NCBI GenBank assembly: GCA_017871115.1
Contig: JAFCIZ010000001.1
Coordinates: forward strand, 6,198,001 to 6,262,000
Reading direction: 5' to 3'
DNA length: 64,000 nucleotides
Source: Cunninghamella blakesleeana
Lineage: Eukaryota; Mucoromycota; Mucoromycetes; Mucorales; Cunninghamellaceae
This document shows, in pieces, positions 16,952 through 28,503 of the stretch; the first letter of the stretch is position 1, and each line of letters opens with the position of its first letter. The notes beneath the pieces are model-generated. The model ran no database searches and was not told where the DNA came from. It was given only the letters and a program-made list of their open reading frames with translations. The position numbers were made by a program, and so were the translations under genes.

Positions 16952-17437
16952 TTTATTTATTAAAATTGAGTAGAAAAATTAATATATACGAATTGCGAAA
17001 AAAATAAAAAAATTGGTTTTTTTATTTTTTACATTTTAAAATAATATTTTTAAAACTCCGGGTATTAATCATGTTAACGATGTAGTAAAATCCAAAACAT
17101 ATAAACATTTTTTTGAACAGTTACACACATAAACTATGTTTAGTTTTCAAGTATTATATTTTGAATTAATATATATCATATTATAAAAAACAAAAAAAAA
17201 AAAAAAGAACTTATCAAGCATGGTGCATTTTTCTATGTAGCCTTTTTTTATTTGTATAAATGATTAGCAATAAAAAATTTAATTAAAAAATACATTTATA
17301 ATATTTCAAAACTTTTAAACTATTTAATACCAAGAGCCTATTGATAATAAAACAAACAAATTGAAAAAAATAAAATATAAATAATTTTTCAATAATTCAA
17401 ATTTTATGATGATAATTTTGAATGATAATTTGATTAT
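16952..17437. other. Intergenic, no gene seen
   Basis: AT-rich spacer of about 490 bp between the Nup93-like start and the stop of the YCII protein gene. It includes an A-run near 17190-17210. Likely promoter on one side and 3' UTR on the other. Confidence 0.4.
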
Positions 17438-18063
17438 TTATATTATTACCCCACGATAAGGATGAATTTCCCACGATTTCCAAACATCTTTGCTGACATA
17501 GACATCACTCTTAATGAATTCACGAGCTTTGTCAATGTTTTCCGCTTCAACAATCATTACACTACCAATCATATTACCACCCTATTATATAAATCATATA
17601 GAAAATCAATTTTTTTATAAGTATCTTTTTCATTGCTTTTATTTTTACACACTGTTATTCACAAAATAGTTTTATATCGCTTTTTAAACTATTTCTATCT
17701 TATTTTTCATTACCTCGTGAGAATCTAACATAGCTCCACCAAGTTTAATTTTTCCTTGATCGTATGCTTTGTTTGCTCCTTCAAGATGTTCAGCTCTAAC
17801 AGATAAACGACGTTGAACACCTTCTTGTCCAGGATGATCTTTGGCAATAACAACAAACAATTGCTTTGAAACTAGTAATATATATATTAACACACACACA
17901 CATATATATATATACAATAGGAGAGTAATAGTAATAACAACAATAATAAAAAGGTCGCGTTAATATTGAAAATATAATATTTTCAAGAATGATATTTAAT
18001 AGTATTAATATTTATACCTGAATTTGTTGAAAATGATCTGGTCTTTTGAATATGTCTTAGCAT
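17438..18063 (-). CDS. YCII-domain protein, probably mitochondrial
   Basis: Three exons (about 18063-18018, 17874-17715, 17582-17438) give a protein of about 115 aa. The first exon is a short basic, Ser/Arg-rich leader (MLRHIQKTRSFSTN) that looks like a mitochondrial targeting peptide. The rest is a YCII-type ferredoxin-like fold: LFVVIAKDHPGQEG, then RLSVRAEHLEGA with the conserved His, GGAMLDSHEGGNMIGSV, and a C-terminal DVYVSKDVWKSWEIHPY. YCII proteins are small enzymes or binding proteins whose substrates are mostly unknown in fungi, so no reaction is assigned. Confidence 0.85.
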
Positions 18064-18869
18064 TTTTTATTATTTTGTAACTATTAAAAAAGAAAAATGG
18101 AAATGAGAATGAGAAAATAGGGACAACCTAGTTTATAAAAAAATTGCGGTGTTCAAAAAAAGGTCATACTTATTCAAAATGCCAAAAAAAAAGTCTTGAC
18201 TTTTACTTGTATAAAATGAGTATTATATAATTTTATATTGAGTAAATGTATTTGAATTATTTTATTGTTTATATGCATATATAGAGGTATAACCTTGATA
18301 ATAATTGTTTATTTATTATAGCCCTTTTTTCATTTTTTTGTGATCTTTTATGAAATCTTCGTTATTCGGCATTGAATTTGATATCATCTTTCAACTCTTA
18401 AATGTAAATAAATGTAAATATAACCTATAGATATTTAGACATTTAGTTGAACACTATGTTAATTATACATTGAAATATGAATTAGATTGATTTAATATCT
18501 ATAGAAAGAGATAAATGTTTAGTTGAAATTTGATTCTTTCGATAAATTATGTAGAGTATTCGATATCGATATATGAAAATAAGTTAATATGTATAAATAG
18601 TTTCTATACCCTTTATTTATTATAACCTCAAGCTAATTATTTTATTATCTACAAAGATAAATAAACATGTACTTGGCCACATTCATTCCTTTTTTTTTAA
18701 TAGCTCACAAGTAATAACACAAAAGTTTACTAACTTCTTTTTAAAGTTCCAAATATTCTTAAAAAGGAAATATTTGTACTGGAAGTAAAGAGTTTAAGCA
18801 ATTTAGCTTTTATTATATGTAAGTAGTTTTTGTTTCTTTATTCCGTAATTTGCACACGTATATATCAAT
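18064..18869. other. Intergenic, no gene seen
   Basis: About 800 bp of AT-rich DNA between two minus-strand genes. I found no open coding-like stretch and no structured RNA. Confidence 0.4.
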
Positions 18870-20185
18870 TTAATCGGTTAAATGACCAACATTAAGATGA
18901 CAAAGGTCATTGATTTCTGGTCCCTTTTCACCAATAACGCCAGATTTTTGTAAGGTAGAAATAGTCACTTGTAAAGCACGTTCCGAAATAGCAGCATGAT
19001 CATCTGCATAATGTACCGTTTTGAACCAATTTTTAACATCTTCTTCTTTATAATCCAAAATACGAATAATATGTTGAATTGATTCATTGTCCTTTTGTTC
19101 CATAAATAATTTAGTAGCTTTTTGAATACTTTTCAAGACATCGGGTAATTCGGGAGCATCAAGAACATCTTTATGAGCAGCGAATAAAAATGCTGGCCAA
19201 GGAGGTGTAATTTGACCAATACAACGTACTTCTTTTGCATCATGATAAGGTTTTGTTGTAAATAATTCCCACATAAAGAAGTCGGATGATTCATCGTTGA
19301 CAGCATCTCGCATGGCTTTAAAATTATGCAACACGTTGAATTTCATTGGTTCTTGTTTTTCTTTTCCTTCATCTTTATTATTATCCAACCATCCTTGTTG
19401 ATCTGCTAAAACATAGGCCATGATATGCGATCCAGATCCAATACGCGATATACCACAGTTACTTTTTTGGAGTGTATCAATTGAATTATGACGAGATTCT
19501 TTACCAGTGGAAATAGCCCAACCTATATAATACACGTATAATATTTGTTTTTAGCTTAAATAAATTTAATATTTTTAATCAACACTATTCCCTTCATTTC
19601 TTTCTATATATTTAATAAAATATGAACTTACATAATGGTGCATCAACATAAGTACCAATGATCTTGTACCAATCTTGACCTTTAGCAATACCAGCTACTA
19701 AACCTTCTGTTAAAGCAATAGCAATATCCAAGGATTTGTCTTCTAACTTTGAGGTCATCTATAATTATATACATTAAAAAGAAAAAAAAAAGAGAGAAAT
19801 TAAAGTTATTAATTCCTTCCAACCATTATTTCTTTTATTATTCATTTTTAAAGTAATTTACCTCACCAGTACCACCTATAAAACACGATAGTAACAATAA
19901 CGATAATATAAAAAAGTTAAATTAACAAATAATAATTTAAATAGAAACATAAATAATTATTATATTACCAGGACAACAAACTAACTCAACATTAACGTTG
20001 TTATCCCGGAAAAAGCCTTGTTCTTGTGCAATGTATAAAGGCGTGGAAAAGTGCTCAGGCACTATTCATTAATAAAAAAAACAAAATAAAATAATATTAT
20101 AATTAGCGCTTATTTAATTTTATTATCATTTATAAAAATATATAAAGTAATCACCATAACCAATACGAAAAGTTCTTTCAGACAT
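18870..20185 (-). CDS. Ca3427-like / NMT1-type periplasmic-binding-fold protein
   Basis: Five exons (20185-20155, 20061-19969, 19875-19862, 19758-19632, 19522-18870) sum to 306 codons (305 aa). The protein starts MSERTFRIGYVPEHFSTP and has CCPGGTGEMTSKLEDKSLD and ALTEGLVAGIAKGQDWY. These are the typical order of a type 2 periplasmic-binding fold related to nitrate/taurine/thiamine-precursor binding proteins, in the fungal Ca3427-like branch. No signal peptide is seen, so it is probably cytosolic. The ligand is unknown. The third exon is only 14 nt and codes the GGTGE turn, part of the predicted ligand loop. Confidence 0.88.
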
Positions 20186-20448
20186 TTTGTTAAAAGTGTT
20201 TTTATTTTTTTAAAATAGAGTGAGAGAGGCAAGTAAAAAAAATATGTAAAATTATAAATAAAAAACTGTCGCCACTTAAATTTTTTTGGGCGACCCTTTT
20301 TTGGAAATCGTGATAAAAAAACAAAAAAATAAAAAATCTGTTTACTTTTTTTTTTCTTTAATTAATTCTTTACCAGCTATTATTATTATTATTACTATTA
20401 TTACTATCATTATTATTATTTAAATAATATATTTATTTTCATTACATA

Positions 20449-20789
20449 TTAAATATTTCTAATTATACTATGTAATTTATGTTGTGAATCACGTATATAA
20501 GTATCACCTGGTTCTATACCACATGTATGCATGGTTGCATTTGGCTTTTTTACATAGTATTCTAACAAGTGTATACTTGTATTTTTTGCGTTTGATGTCA
20601 ATGTAGTATTGAATTCACTCGTGATTTCGATTTGGACGTGTAAATTTCTATTACTGATACGTAATTTATAATAAAAATAAATATAATATAATAGTTATAA
20701 TACTAATGAGTATATAAAAGTAATTTTAAAAGTGAAAAGAAAAAGACAAATAGGATAGTGGCGGTATACATAATAATTTGAATATGCAT
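20449..20789 (-). CDS. Small spliced ORF, unrecognised
   Basis: A coding-looking exon (20653-20449) encodes about 68 residues of well-mixed composition (NRNLHVQIEITSEFNTTL, then IHLLEYYVKKPNATMHTC and GIEPGDTYIRDSQHKLHS) to a TAA. It can be joined in phase to an ATG exon at 20789-20770 across a 116-bp GTATAC...ATCAG intron, giving a protein of about 75 aa. It may be a real small gene or the last exon of a larger one whose earlier exons I cannot place. I do not recognise the family. The composition differs clearly from the Lys/Asn/Phe noise of local intergenic ORFs. Confidence 0.4.
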
Positions 20790-20899
20790 ATATGTTAATT
20801 TTTATAAAAATAGATATATACGCATTGATTTAAACCAAAAGAAAAGAGCTAATAATTTAATGGTAACCACAAAAAATGAAAAAAGCTGTGAAAGGATAA

Positions 20900-20997
20900 C
20901 TAGGGTTTGGTAATCTTGATAACTAGCACTGAAGCAGTATAGTTATCATAATGCATAATTGATAGTTTTTCATTTTTATCAAGGCAAATAGTTAAAA
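20900..20997 (-). pseudogene. Isolated coding-like terminal exon
   Basis: After a good pyrimidine-rich acceptor (ending TGTATAG) the minus strand reads LTICLDKNEKLSIM and HYDNYTASVLVIKITKP to a TAG. The DNYTASVLVIKI stretch is faintly like the last strand of PP2C phosphatases, but that is weak. Only about 300 bp lie between it and the uS9 gene, too little for a full enzyme. It may be a remnant, or an upstream exon of the small ORF at 20449-20789. Confidence 0.25.
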
Positions 20998-21307
20998 CTA
21001 TACAGAAGGATAATATTTTTAAAGATATATCAAATCAATCGACCTCTTAAAACACATTCATGCATAAAATATAAGAAAATCAGTAAAAAAAAAGATTCTA
21101 AAAAGGTCAAAATAGGTACATTTATCCATTTATTTTATAACCAAAAATATGACAAAAGCTGTATAATAAAAAAAAATAAGTGATTATGACAATTGTTTTA
21201 ATTAAGAGAAAAAAAATAAAAGGAAGGGGAAAAAGGAAAATAAAGGGATGAAATGATAAATAATATATACAAAGCAACCCAAGTATATTTTTTTTTCTCG
21301 AAATTGT

Positions 21308-22136
21308 TTAACGGTAAGATTTTTGGTAACGAGCACGGGCACCAGGACCAGCAAACTTCTTGGGTTCACAACGACGAGGATCAGCAACAAGGAGAGTACG
21401 GTCGTATTGAACAAGAATTTCCTTAATTTCCTTCTTGGCAGCTTCATCAACATACTTTTGGTAGAAAGCAACGATGGCCTTGGCAAGAGCTTGACGGAGA
21501 GCATAGATTTGAGAAGTGTGACCTATTTAATACATTGAAGAAAAGAATCAATTAATTATGTACCAGTATAAAAATTAAATGCCCATCTTATATTCAATAA
21601 ACTTAAAATATAAAAAAACTTCATCTTTGACTCTATAATTCTCCCAGTCTCGTTCTTTTTTTTAGAAAATAAAATAAAATAGTAATAACCAATCTAATAT
21701 ATCAACTAAAAATACTTACCACCACCTTGTACACGGAGACGGATATCAACGTTGGAGAAACGTTCTTCACCAAGGAGAAGGATAACTTCATAAACCTTGA
21801 ATTTCAAAATTTCAGGTTCAAGGAGTTCAAGAGGAGAACCGTTAACACGGATAAGACCACGTCCACGCTTACAGTGGGCAACGGCAGTTGCGGTTTTCTA
21901 TTGTGATAGAAATAAAATAATAATATATATAAATTGGTGTTAAAAAATTTCCATTCCATAATATATAATATTATTGTTGTTGTATCCCTTTTTTAAAATA
22001 TTTATCAACGCTGTATTTATTTATCCATTTCATTTGTATATTTAAATCGATTCAATTTTTTTTAATTATTGGGTGTTGCTTTGATTTAATAAAAAAAATT
22101 ACACACCTTGCGACCGAAAGTTTGAACAGCTTCCAT
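21308..22136 (-). CDS. RPS16: 40S ribosomal protein uS9 (S16)
   Basis: Three exons (22136-22107, 21897-21720, 21522-21308) sum to 141 codons (140 aa), the expected size. The protein begins [19 protein letters not shown], has [17 protein letters not shown] and ends [11 protein letters not shown]. That basic C-terminal tail reaches the decoding centre in the ribosome. The C-terminal [13 protein letters not shown] is diagnostic. It is divergent from the uL15 gene across 354 bp. Confidence 0.97.
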
Positions 22137-22490
22137 ATCTAATTAAAAAATCATCCATTTAAAATAATAAAAGTCCATGGTTAATTAAAATAAAAAATAA
22201 TAATTGTTGATGGATGATGATTTCATTCTTCTTGTAAAATAAATCAAATGGATGGATATATCTTTACCTTTTAACTTTTTGAGAGGGAGAAAAAAAGAAA
22301 ACTTTAATAAAGGGCTCACTTGAAAAGTAATTACAAAAAAATCTGGCGGGATTTTAAAAACTGAAATTAAAAAAAAATTGGTTCAAGTCGGACTGAAGAG
22401 AAAGAAAAAAATAGCGTGGAGAATGACAATTAACTTTAGCATTTTGGAAGTATTCGAATTTTTCTTTCTCTTTTTTAATATTTATTAAAC
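22137..22490. promoter_or_regulatory. Shared divergent promoter uS9 / uL15
   Basis: A 354-bp spacer separates two ribosomal protein starts. It holds TGGCGGGATTTTAA at 22344-22357, nearly identical to the site in the RIX7/eL20 promoter, and pyrimidine-rich runs before the uL15 ATG. Confidence 0.5.
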
Positions 22491-23431
22491 ATGGTAATAA
22501 CTTAGGATTATTTAATATGCATCCATCAATCAATCATCCATTTTATAATAATATTTAACGATCATCTAATCATCTATTTATTTCATACAGCCTACTAGAT
22601 TGCATCACAACAGAAAGAAGCGGGGTCATGTTTCCGCTGGTCACGGTCGTGTTGGTAATTAGTTGATTCAAATATATATATATTTATAATGGATTAGATA
22701 ACAAGGACTATAGAGGAAAATATAAATATAAAGGAGCTGATTTGAATAATAGGTTTATTTTATAAAGTTCTATTTTTTAACCGATATATATATACATTGT
22801 TTCATGTATTATTATATTTATTATTATTTAATGATATATAGGTAAACACAGAAAGCATCCTGGTGGTCGTGGTCTTGCTGGTGGTCAACATCATCATCGT
22901 ATCAACATGGATAAATACCATCCTGGTTACTTTGGTAAAGTCGGTATGCGTCACTTCCACTTGAAGAAGAATCCTACCTGGCGCCCTGTTGTCAACTTGG
23001 ATCAAATCTGGACTTTAGCCGGTGAAGGTGTTCGTGAACAATACAAGAACACCGAAAAGGTTCCTGTCATTGATGCTCTTCAAAATGTAAGTTTATTATT
23101 AATTTTCTTTATTTTTTGAAGAAAAAATATCATATCAATTTTTATTTTAATTTAATTATGACTTACATATATATATATATGCATATTTTTTTTTAATAAA
23201 GGGTTATGGTAAGGTTTTAGCCAAGGGTAAGGTTAATCAACCCGTTATTGTTCGCACTCGTTTTGTATCTCGTCGTGCTGAAGAAAAGATCAAGGCTGCT
23301 GGTGGTGGTAAGTTATTATATTAAAATATAAAATATTTTTTAAAATGGTAATGTAAGGAATATTCATTCTAATATAATATTATATTTTTATTATTTGCTT
23401 TTATTATATAGTTGTCGAACTTGTTGCTTAA
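22491..23431 (+). CDS. RPL28: 60S ribosomal protein uL15 (L28/L27a)
   Basis: Five exons (22491-22493, 22591-22654, 22842-23086, 23202-23307, 23412-23431) sum to 146 codons (145 aa). The first exon is just the ATG. The mature start is [20 protein letters not shown], followed by [19 protein letters not shown] and the [16 protein letters not shown] block, all typical of eukaryotic uL15. It ends AAGGVVELVA. Codon use is C-rich as in the other ribosomal genes of the window. Confidence 0.97.
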
Positions 23432-23754
23432 ATCATACGTTTATTAAATTTTTAAAACATAATAAAATCATCAATTGTTATTATAGCTCTGATCATGTAT
23501 ATAAACATTCTTTTATTTTAATAGTATATTGTATTATAATAATAATCATGATAATGTTATTAAAGTTATTATTTTTCTTTTTACGACTATAAATATAAAT
23601 ATAAATATAAATATTATATATACATTTTGTATATATTTTTTTAAAGGGATCTTTTACAAATTCGCATTATGTATTTTTTTTAAACTCAAAATTTTTTAAT
23701 CCTGGTATTTTTCTTTTCTTTTTATTATATTTTATTACGTTAATAATATTTACA

Positions 23755-26059
23755 ATGAAATGGACATCAACCTCTATTAGTTTTTTTTTATTGTTCATAT
23801 TTTTTATTCAAGAAGCATTGCTTGCAACTACATCATTAGAACTTGTAGAAAATTATAGAACAAGCAAAAATATTCTTTTTGCAGCTACAGTTGGAGGAAG
23901 GTAAAACATATAGAAAATAAAAAATAAACGCATAGTGTTTATAAAGAGATAAATATAATATTCTAAAAAAATATTAATGAATGTATAATTACTTTATTTT
24001 GTACTTTAGTACTCATGTCAATTGGGTATTATCTATTTTAAAGGACCTTGAACAAAGAGGCCATAATGTAACTTTTGTGACAAAGGTAAAATATACTATC
24101 ATGTTAATTTTATTGTTGGCGAATAAATATATGAAAAATAAATATAATTTTTAATTAAATGTGTATAATAACTATATTATTTTATTTCTTTTATATCGCT
24201 TTATTTTTTTATTCTTTTATATTAGGATGATCATGTTCGCTTTGGAAAGAAATTAGATATTAACACTATAACAATTGGTTCCGCAACTGTTCAAAGAGAT
24301 GATACAGTTAAAAAGGATAATGCACATCTTAATCCACGTATTGTAATGAGTACTTTAATTGGTCATATAGTTAACGCCTACCCTTCAGGTATATATATAT
24401 GAAATGTTTTATCATTATATTTTTAATTCTAAAATAAAAAATAAAAAACAAAAAGCAGTTAAAATGATATTTTATTAATCTTAACTTTATTTATTAACTT
24501 TATTTAATAGAATATTTGGCACTTAAGGATATAATGAAACTACAACAAATAGATTTGGCTATTTGTGATCATTTTGTTGACCCTTGTATTGAAGCTGCAC
24601 TCTTTCATAAAATTCCATTTGTGATTACCGCTACTTTAGCTATTACACCAGGTATAAAAAGAGAAAGAAAAATGAAAAAAAAAATACATATAATATATAT
24701 AGAAGAAAGAAAGGATTTAATTTATCGAAATACATATAGTTAGCATATTTTCTAATTTTTAACTTTTATTTTTTATTGATATATCGCAAATAGATGCACA
24801 AGCTTCCTATATATCTAAGAGCATAAGTTTATATGGTGTCCATAATCAGCAAATCAGCTTATTTGAAAGAATTTATCACAACTATCTCTTTACAGCATCT
24901 CTCTTATGGAATCATTTCGATACGTTAATGAGTGTGGGGAAAACAAAAGCAGATCTTGGTTTACAATCCTCTATGGATACAATGGCGACATGGAAGGACT
25001 CTTTAAAATTAATCAACACTGCATTCGGATTAGAAAATGCAAGACCTCTTGGACCCTTAGTAGAATTTATTGGACCTATTTTACCTCGCACTTATACACC
25101 ATTAACTGATGCCTATCAAACCTTTTTAGATCATCATTCAAAAACCATTTACATTGCCTTTGGACAAAATGCCGTAGCTTCCTTATTAGATCGGCGATTA
25201 CTGTGGACAGCTTTATTCACTTTAATAGAATCTGGTGATATCGATGGTATCATTTGGGTAGATAAACAATTTAATACTATTCTTGATAATGCATTTACGA
25301 TTACAACACTTGAAAAGAAAGTAACCTACTCTTTATTAGATATTGCTCATAACCCTCATGTGTTTATTACTCCTTGGGCTCCTCAAGTAGCTATACTTCA
25401 TCATTCTTCAGTAATAGCCTTTTTAACTCATGGTGGTGCTGGCTCATTACATGAAGCTTTATTTGCCGCTAAACCTATGGCTGTGTTTCCTTTTGTTGGT
25501 GATCAATTAGGTAACAAACAAATACAAAGTTTTTTTTAAAAAAACTCGTGAAACGTATTTATTATTTTTAAAGAAATGTTTGCTTATGAAACGAATCATT
25601 TATATTTATTCTATTTTATTATTATTATTATTATTATTAATAGGGTTAGCTCATAATATTGAATACCAACAACTTGGAGTTTATATAAATAGAGACGATT
25701 CATCAAACAGTATCACAAAGTCCATTCGTCGATTATTACATAGCAATGTCATTCAAAAAAATGTAAAACGGTATAGTGCATTGGTGCAAATTCATTCTAA
25801 ACATGGTGTTACGCGTGGGGCCGATTTAATTGAAGAGGTTTTATTTACATATGATCCTGAAAAAGGTTTACATCATCGTTATGAAGCGTCTAGATATATG
25901 AATGTTTTTGTAAAATATAATATGGATGCCTATTTTATCATTATTTTGGTGATAGGATTTTTCTTTTTTACTATGAAATGGGTTGTTTATAAATTACTTA
26001 ACATTATTAAACCTATTGCCAACCGTCACCAACAATTAGAAAAATCAAAACAACAATAA
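23755..26059 (+). CDS. UDP-glycosyltransferase, membrane-anchored
   Basis: The gene starts at ATG 23755 with a hydrophobic signal peptide (SFFLLFIFFIQEALLA). The second region reads ILFAATVGGSTHVNWVLS, the N-terminal acceptor-binding Rossmann start. Exons continue through IDLAICDHFVDPC to a large exon from about 24794 to 25510. That exon has the sugar-donor signature: PWAPQVAILHHSSV, FLTHGGAGSLHEAL and a DQLGN-type end. A last intron (25511-25643, phase 1) leads to the final exon 25644-26059. The final exon ends in a transmembrane helix (FIIILVIGFFFF) and a short basic tail. The layout (lumenal enzyme, C-terminal anchor) matches ER-type UGTs of animals and early fungi. The acceptor could be a sterol, lipid or xenobiotic. 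The sequence does not say which. Confidence 0.88.
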
Positions 26060-26587
26060 TATTATTATTTATATTTATTTTATCGTACATATATAAATAT
26101 ATGTATTGTGCTAGGATAACTATATGCAGATATAACATAATTATAATAAAACATTACTCCTGGATTGTCATTTATTTCCTTTTATTTTTTTTTTTGTACA
26201 TTGTAACTCAGACTTTTCTACATTTTGTTAGATGAAAAAAGATTTCACCATTCATGCTTCTCATTTATACAATAACACCCACCAATCAATTCATTCAATT
26301 TTAAATAATCACGCAAAAAACATACAAAATCACGACATAAAATTCCATTGGATAGGCTGTTTAGTGTATAAATGAAACCCCTTCCATTATTTTTAAGTGT
26401 TTAAAATAAATGTATACAAATTTATTTTCCATATATACCAATAATAGATAAAGAGTTCATACATTTAAAGATAACGATTAAAAAAGAAATAATAAAAAAA
26501 CATGGTTGAAATAAACATATCGTATATATATAATAAATATAAAAATAAAAAGAATAGTATATTACATCAAGTTGACATAACATATTT
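26060..26587. other. Intergenic, convergent 3' ends
   Basis: About 530 bp between the UGT stop and the bZIP stop on the opposite strand. No coding or RNA signal was found. Probably two 3' UTRs. Confidence 0.4.
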
Positions 26588-27451
26588 TTAAGAAGTTGAT
26601 GATGGTGATGGTTCGTCAGCAACAGCGGCAGAAGATTTATCAGATAAAAGAGAGGGATTTTTTTCTATAACAAGAGCACGTAACCATTTAGCCTCCATTT
26701 CCAATTCACGTACTCTTTTTTCCAAAGTATCACATTTCGTTGACATTTCTTTTGCTGTTTGTTCTAGAGCTTGTTCTCTTAATTTTTTCTTTTGTCTAAA
26801 TCGAGCAGAAGCCGCAGTATTTCGTCGTCGTTTATCGTCTTCAGGTGAAAGGGTATGGCTGGTATCTTCTTGCTCTTGTTGTGAAGGTCTTTTATTATTG
26901 TTATTGTTATTTATAGTTTCAATCTTTACTTTTGCTACTCCTGTATCTCCAACTTGAAGTGCTGCTGTTGATTGAAATTGTTCTGTAGCTGGAGCAATAC
27001 GGGGTAAATTTATTTGATTAATGGTAGTTTGAGGTATTGTTTGTTGTTGCTGTACTTGAGATAATAATGTAGTAATATAGCTTGGTGTATTTATGGACTG
27101 CTGTTGTTGTTGCTGTTGTTGTTGTTCTAATAAAAATAAAAATAAAAAATTGAAAAGGAATAAAGAAATAGAATATAAAATATTAATAAATAGGAACATA
27201 TAAACAAACATATATATATATATATATATATTATTTGATAATTCAACAATACCTAAATTAAAATCAGATAATGAAGATAATAAAGTTTCATTTTCTTGTT
27301 TTTTATCTTCTTCAATTAAAGCTGAACCAGGTGCACAATCAAAAGTGAATTGAGCATTGGCCCATAAAGATAAATCATCAGAAAAGGTATCCTCGGTTAT
27401 TGGAGCAGGTGAATCTGAATTCAATAAATTTAATGAAGATATATAAGACAT
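26588..27451 (-). CDS. bZIP transcription factor (Cys3/MetR/Gcn4-like)
   Basis: Two exons (27451-27253 and 27126-26588) give about 245 aa once a 126-bp intron is removed. The N-terminus is acidic and aromatic, likely an activation domain. A poly-Gln tract and a Gln/Thr-rich middle follow. The C-terminus has the basic region KRRRNTAASARFRQKKK with the invariant N-x7-R spacing and a leucine zipper (DTLEKRVRELEMEAKWLRAL). The NTAASARFR form is typical of fungal Cys3/MetR and Gcn4-type factors that control sulphur or amino-acid metabolism. The exact target genes are unknown. The intron is a multiple of three and stop-free, so retaining it would add 42 hydrophobic residues. Confidence 0.88.
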   Translation of the reverse strand: MSYISSLNLLNSDSPAPITEDTFSDDLSLWANAQFTFDCAPGSALIEEDKKQENETLLSSLSDFNLGIVELSNNIYIYIYMFVYMFLFINILYSISLFLFNFLFLFLLEQQQQQQQQQSINTPSYITTLLSQVQQQQTIPQTTINQINLPRIAPATEQFQSTAALQVGDTGVAKVKIETINNNNNNKRPSQQEQEDTSHTLSPEDDKRRRNTAASARFRQKKKLREQALEQTAKEMSTKCDTLEKRVRELEMEAKWLRALVIEKNPSLLSDKSSAAVADEPSPSSTS

Positions 27452-27812
27452 AATAATAAAAATAAATAGATAGGTTAAAAAAAAAGAAGAAAGGAAAACT
27501 AAAGAAAAGAAAAAGATGAATTTAAAAAAGAATTAATATTTTTATAAAAAAAATTCGGGCGGGGGTTAAATCAAACCATCACCATTTTTTAAAATTTTAA
27601 ATTTGCGCCAGCTTTTATTTTTTTAATTTTTACACCATTCTTTTTATTTCCTGTTAAAAAATTTATTTTGTCTTAGGTTGTAATACATAATAACTTGATC
27701 ATTACTCCCCTTATTTTTTTTTACTTTTTATTTGTTGTTAAAACTTTTAGTAAACAAATTCCTTTTCCTTTTCTATTTTATTTTACAATTCTATTATATA
27801 ATATTTATTTTC
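27452..27812. promoter_or_regulatory. Shared divergent promoter bZIP / SPT7
   Basis: A 361-bp spacer with a GGGCGGGGG patch near 27557 and, on the minus strand, TGGCGCAAATTTAAA (27597-27611 region), a relative of the TGGCG motif seen in other promoters here. Confidence 0.4.
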
Positions 27813-28435
27813 ATGTTAAAACAATGGAACGATATACCTTGGACAAAGCTTTCATATGTATTAGCTAAAGATATCATAGAAAAAAACATCCATACAACTT
27901 GTTTAACACCTTCCGAAGTTCAATGTTTTGAAAGTGCAGCAAAGGATTTATCAGAATGGATTGCTTTTATAACATCACCTTCGATCTCACCTATGGAAAT
28001 AAATAGCAATGGTATAATAAAAAATGAAAACGATAATAACAACAATAGCAACAATAATCACTTCATATTATCAGAACTTGAAACAACAAGTTTTCGTGTA
28101 CGGTCTTTATTATATGAACGATTCATTCCTCATCTTCATCATTCTAATAAACCTTGTTGTCAACACTTAAATCTTGATTTTTCTAGTTTATCATTAAAAG
28201 CGCGTGCGCTGCCTAATGCTGATCAAGCTGCAGTTTTAAAGGCAAAAGCAGATTTACTACAGCGAAGAAAAGAAAAACTTAAACAGCAGCAGGAATTACA
28301 ATCACGTCAAAATCAACAATCGCACGACGAAAATATAAAAACAGAACATAATTCACAAAACATGGCTAATAGCTCAAAAGAATACGAAGAAGTTAATAAT
28401 AATGGTAATAGACACACAGACACATATTCTCTCTC

Positions 28436-28503
<68 letters not shown>

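Noticed and set aside
22379..22392. B-box-like GGTTCAAGTC suggesting a tRNA
   Set aside because: No cloverleaf can be drawn and no A-box. It lies within a ribosomal gene promoter.
25580..25643. Separate small protein starting at 25580
   Set aside because: This stretch is the last intron of the UDP-glycosyltransferase. The following sequence joins in phase to the donor-binding domain and anchor.
10681..28501. CRISPR-like arrays
   Set aside because: The repeats are simple di- and trinucleotide microsatellites without spacers, in a eukaryotic genome.
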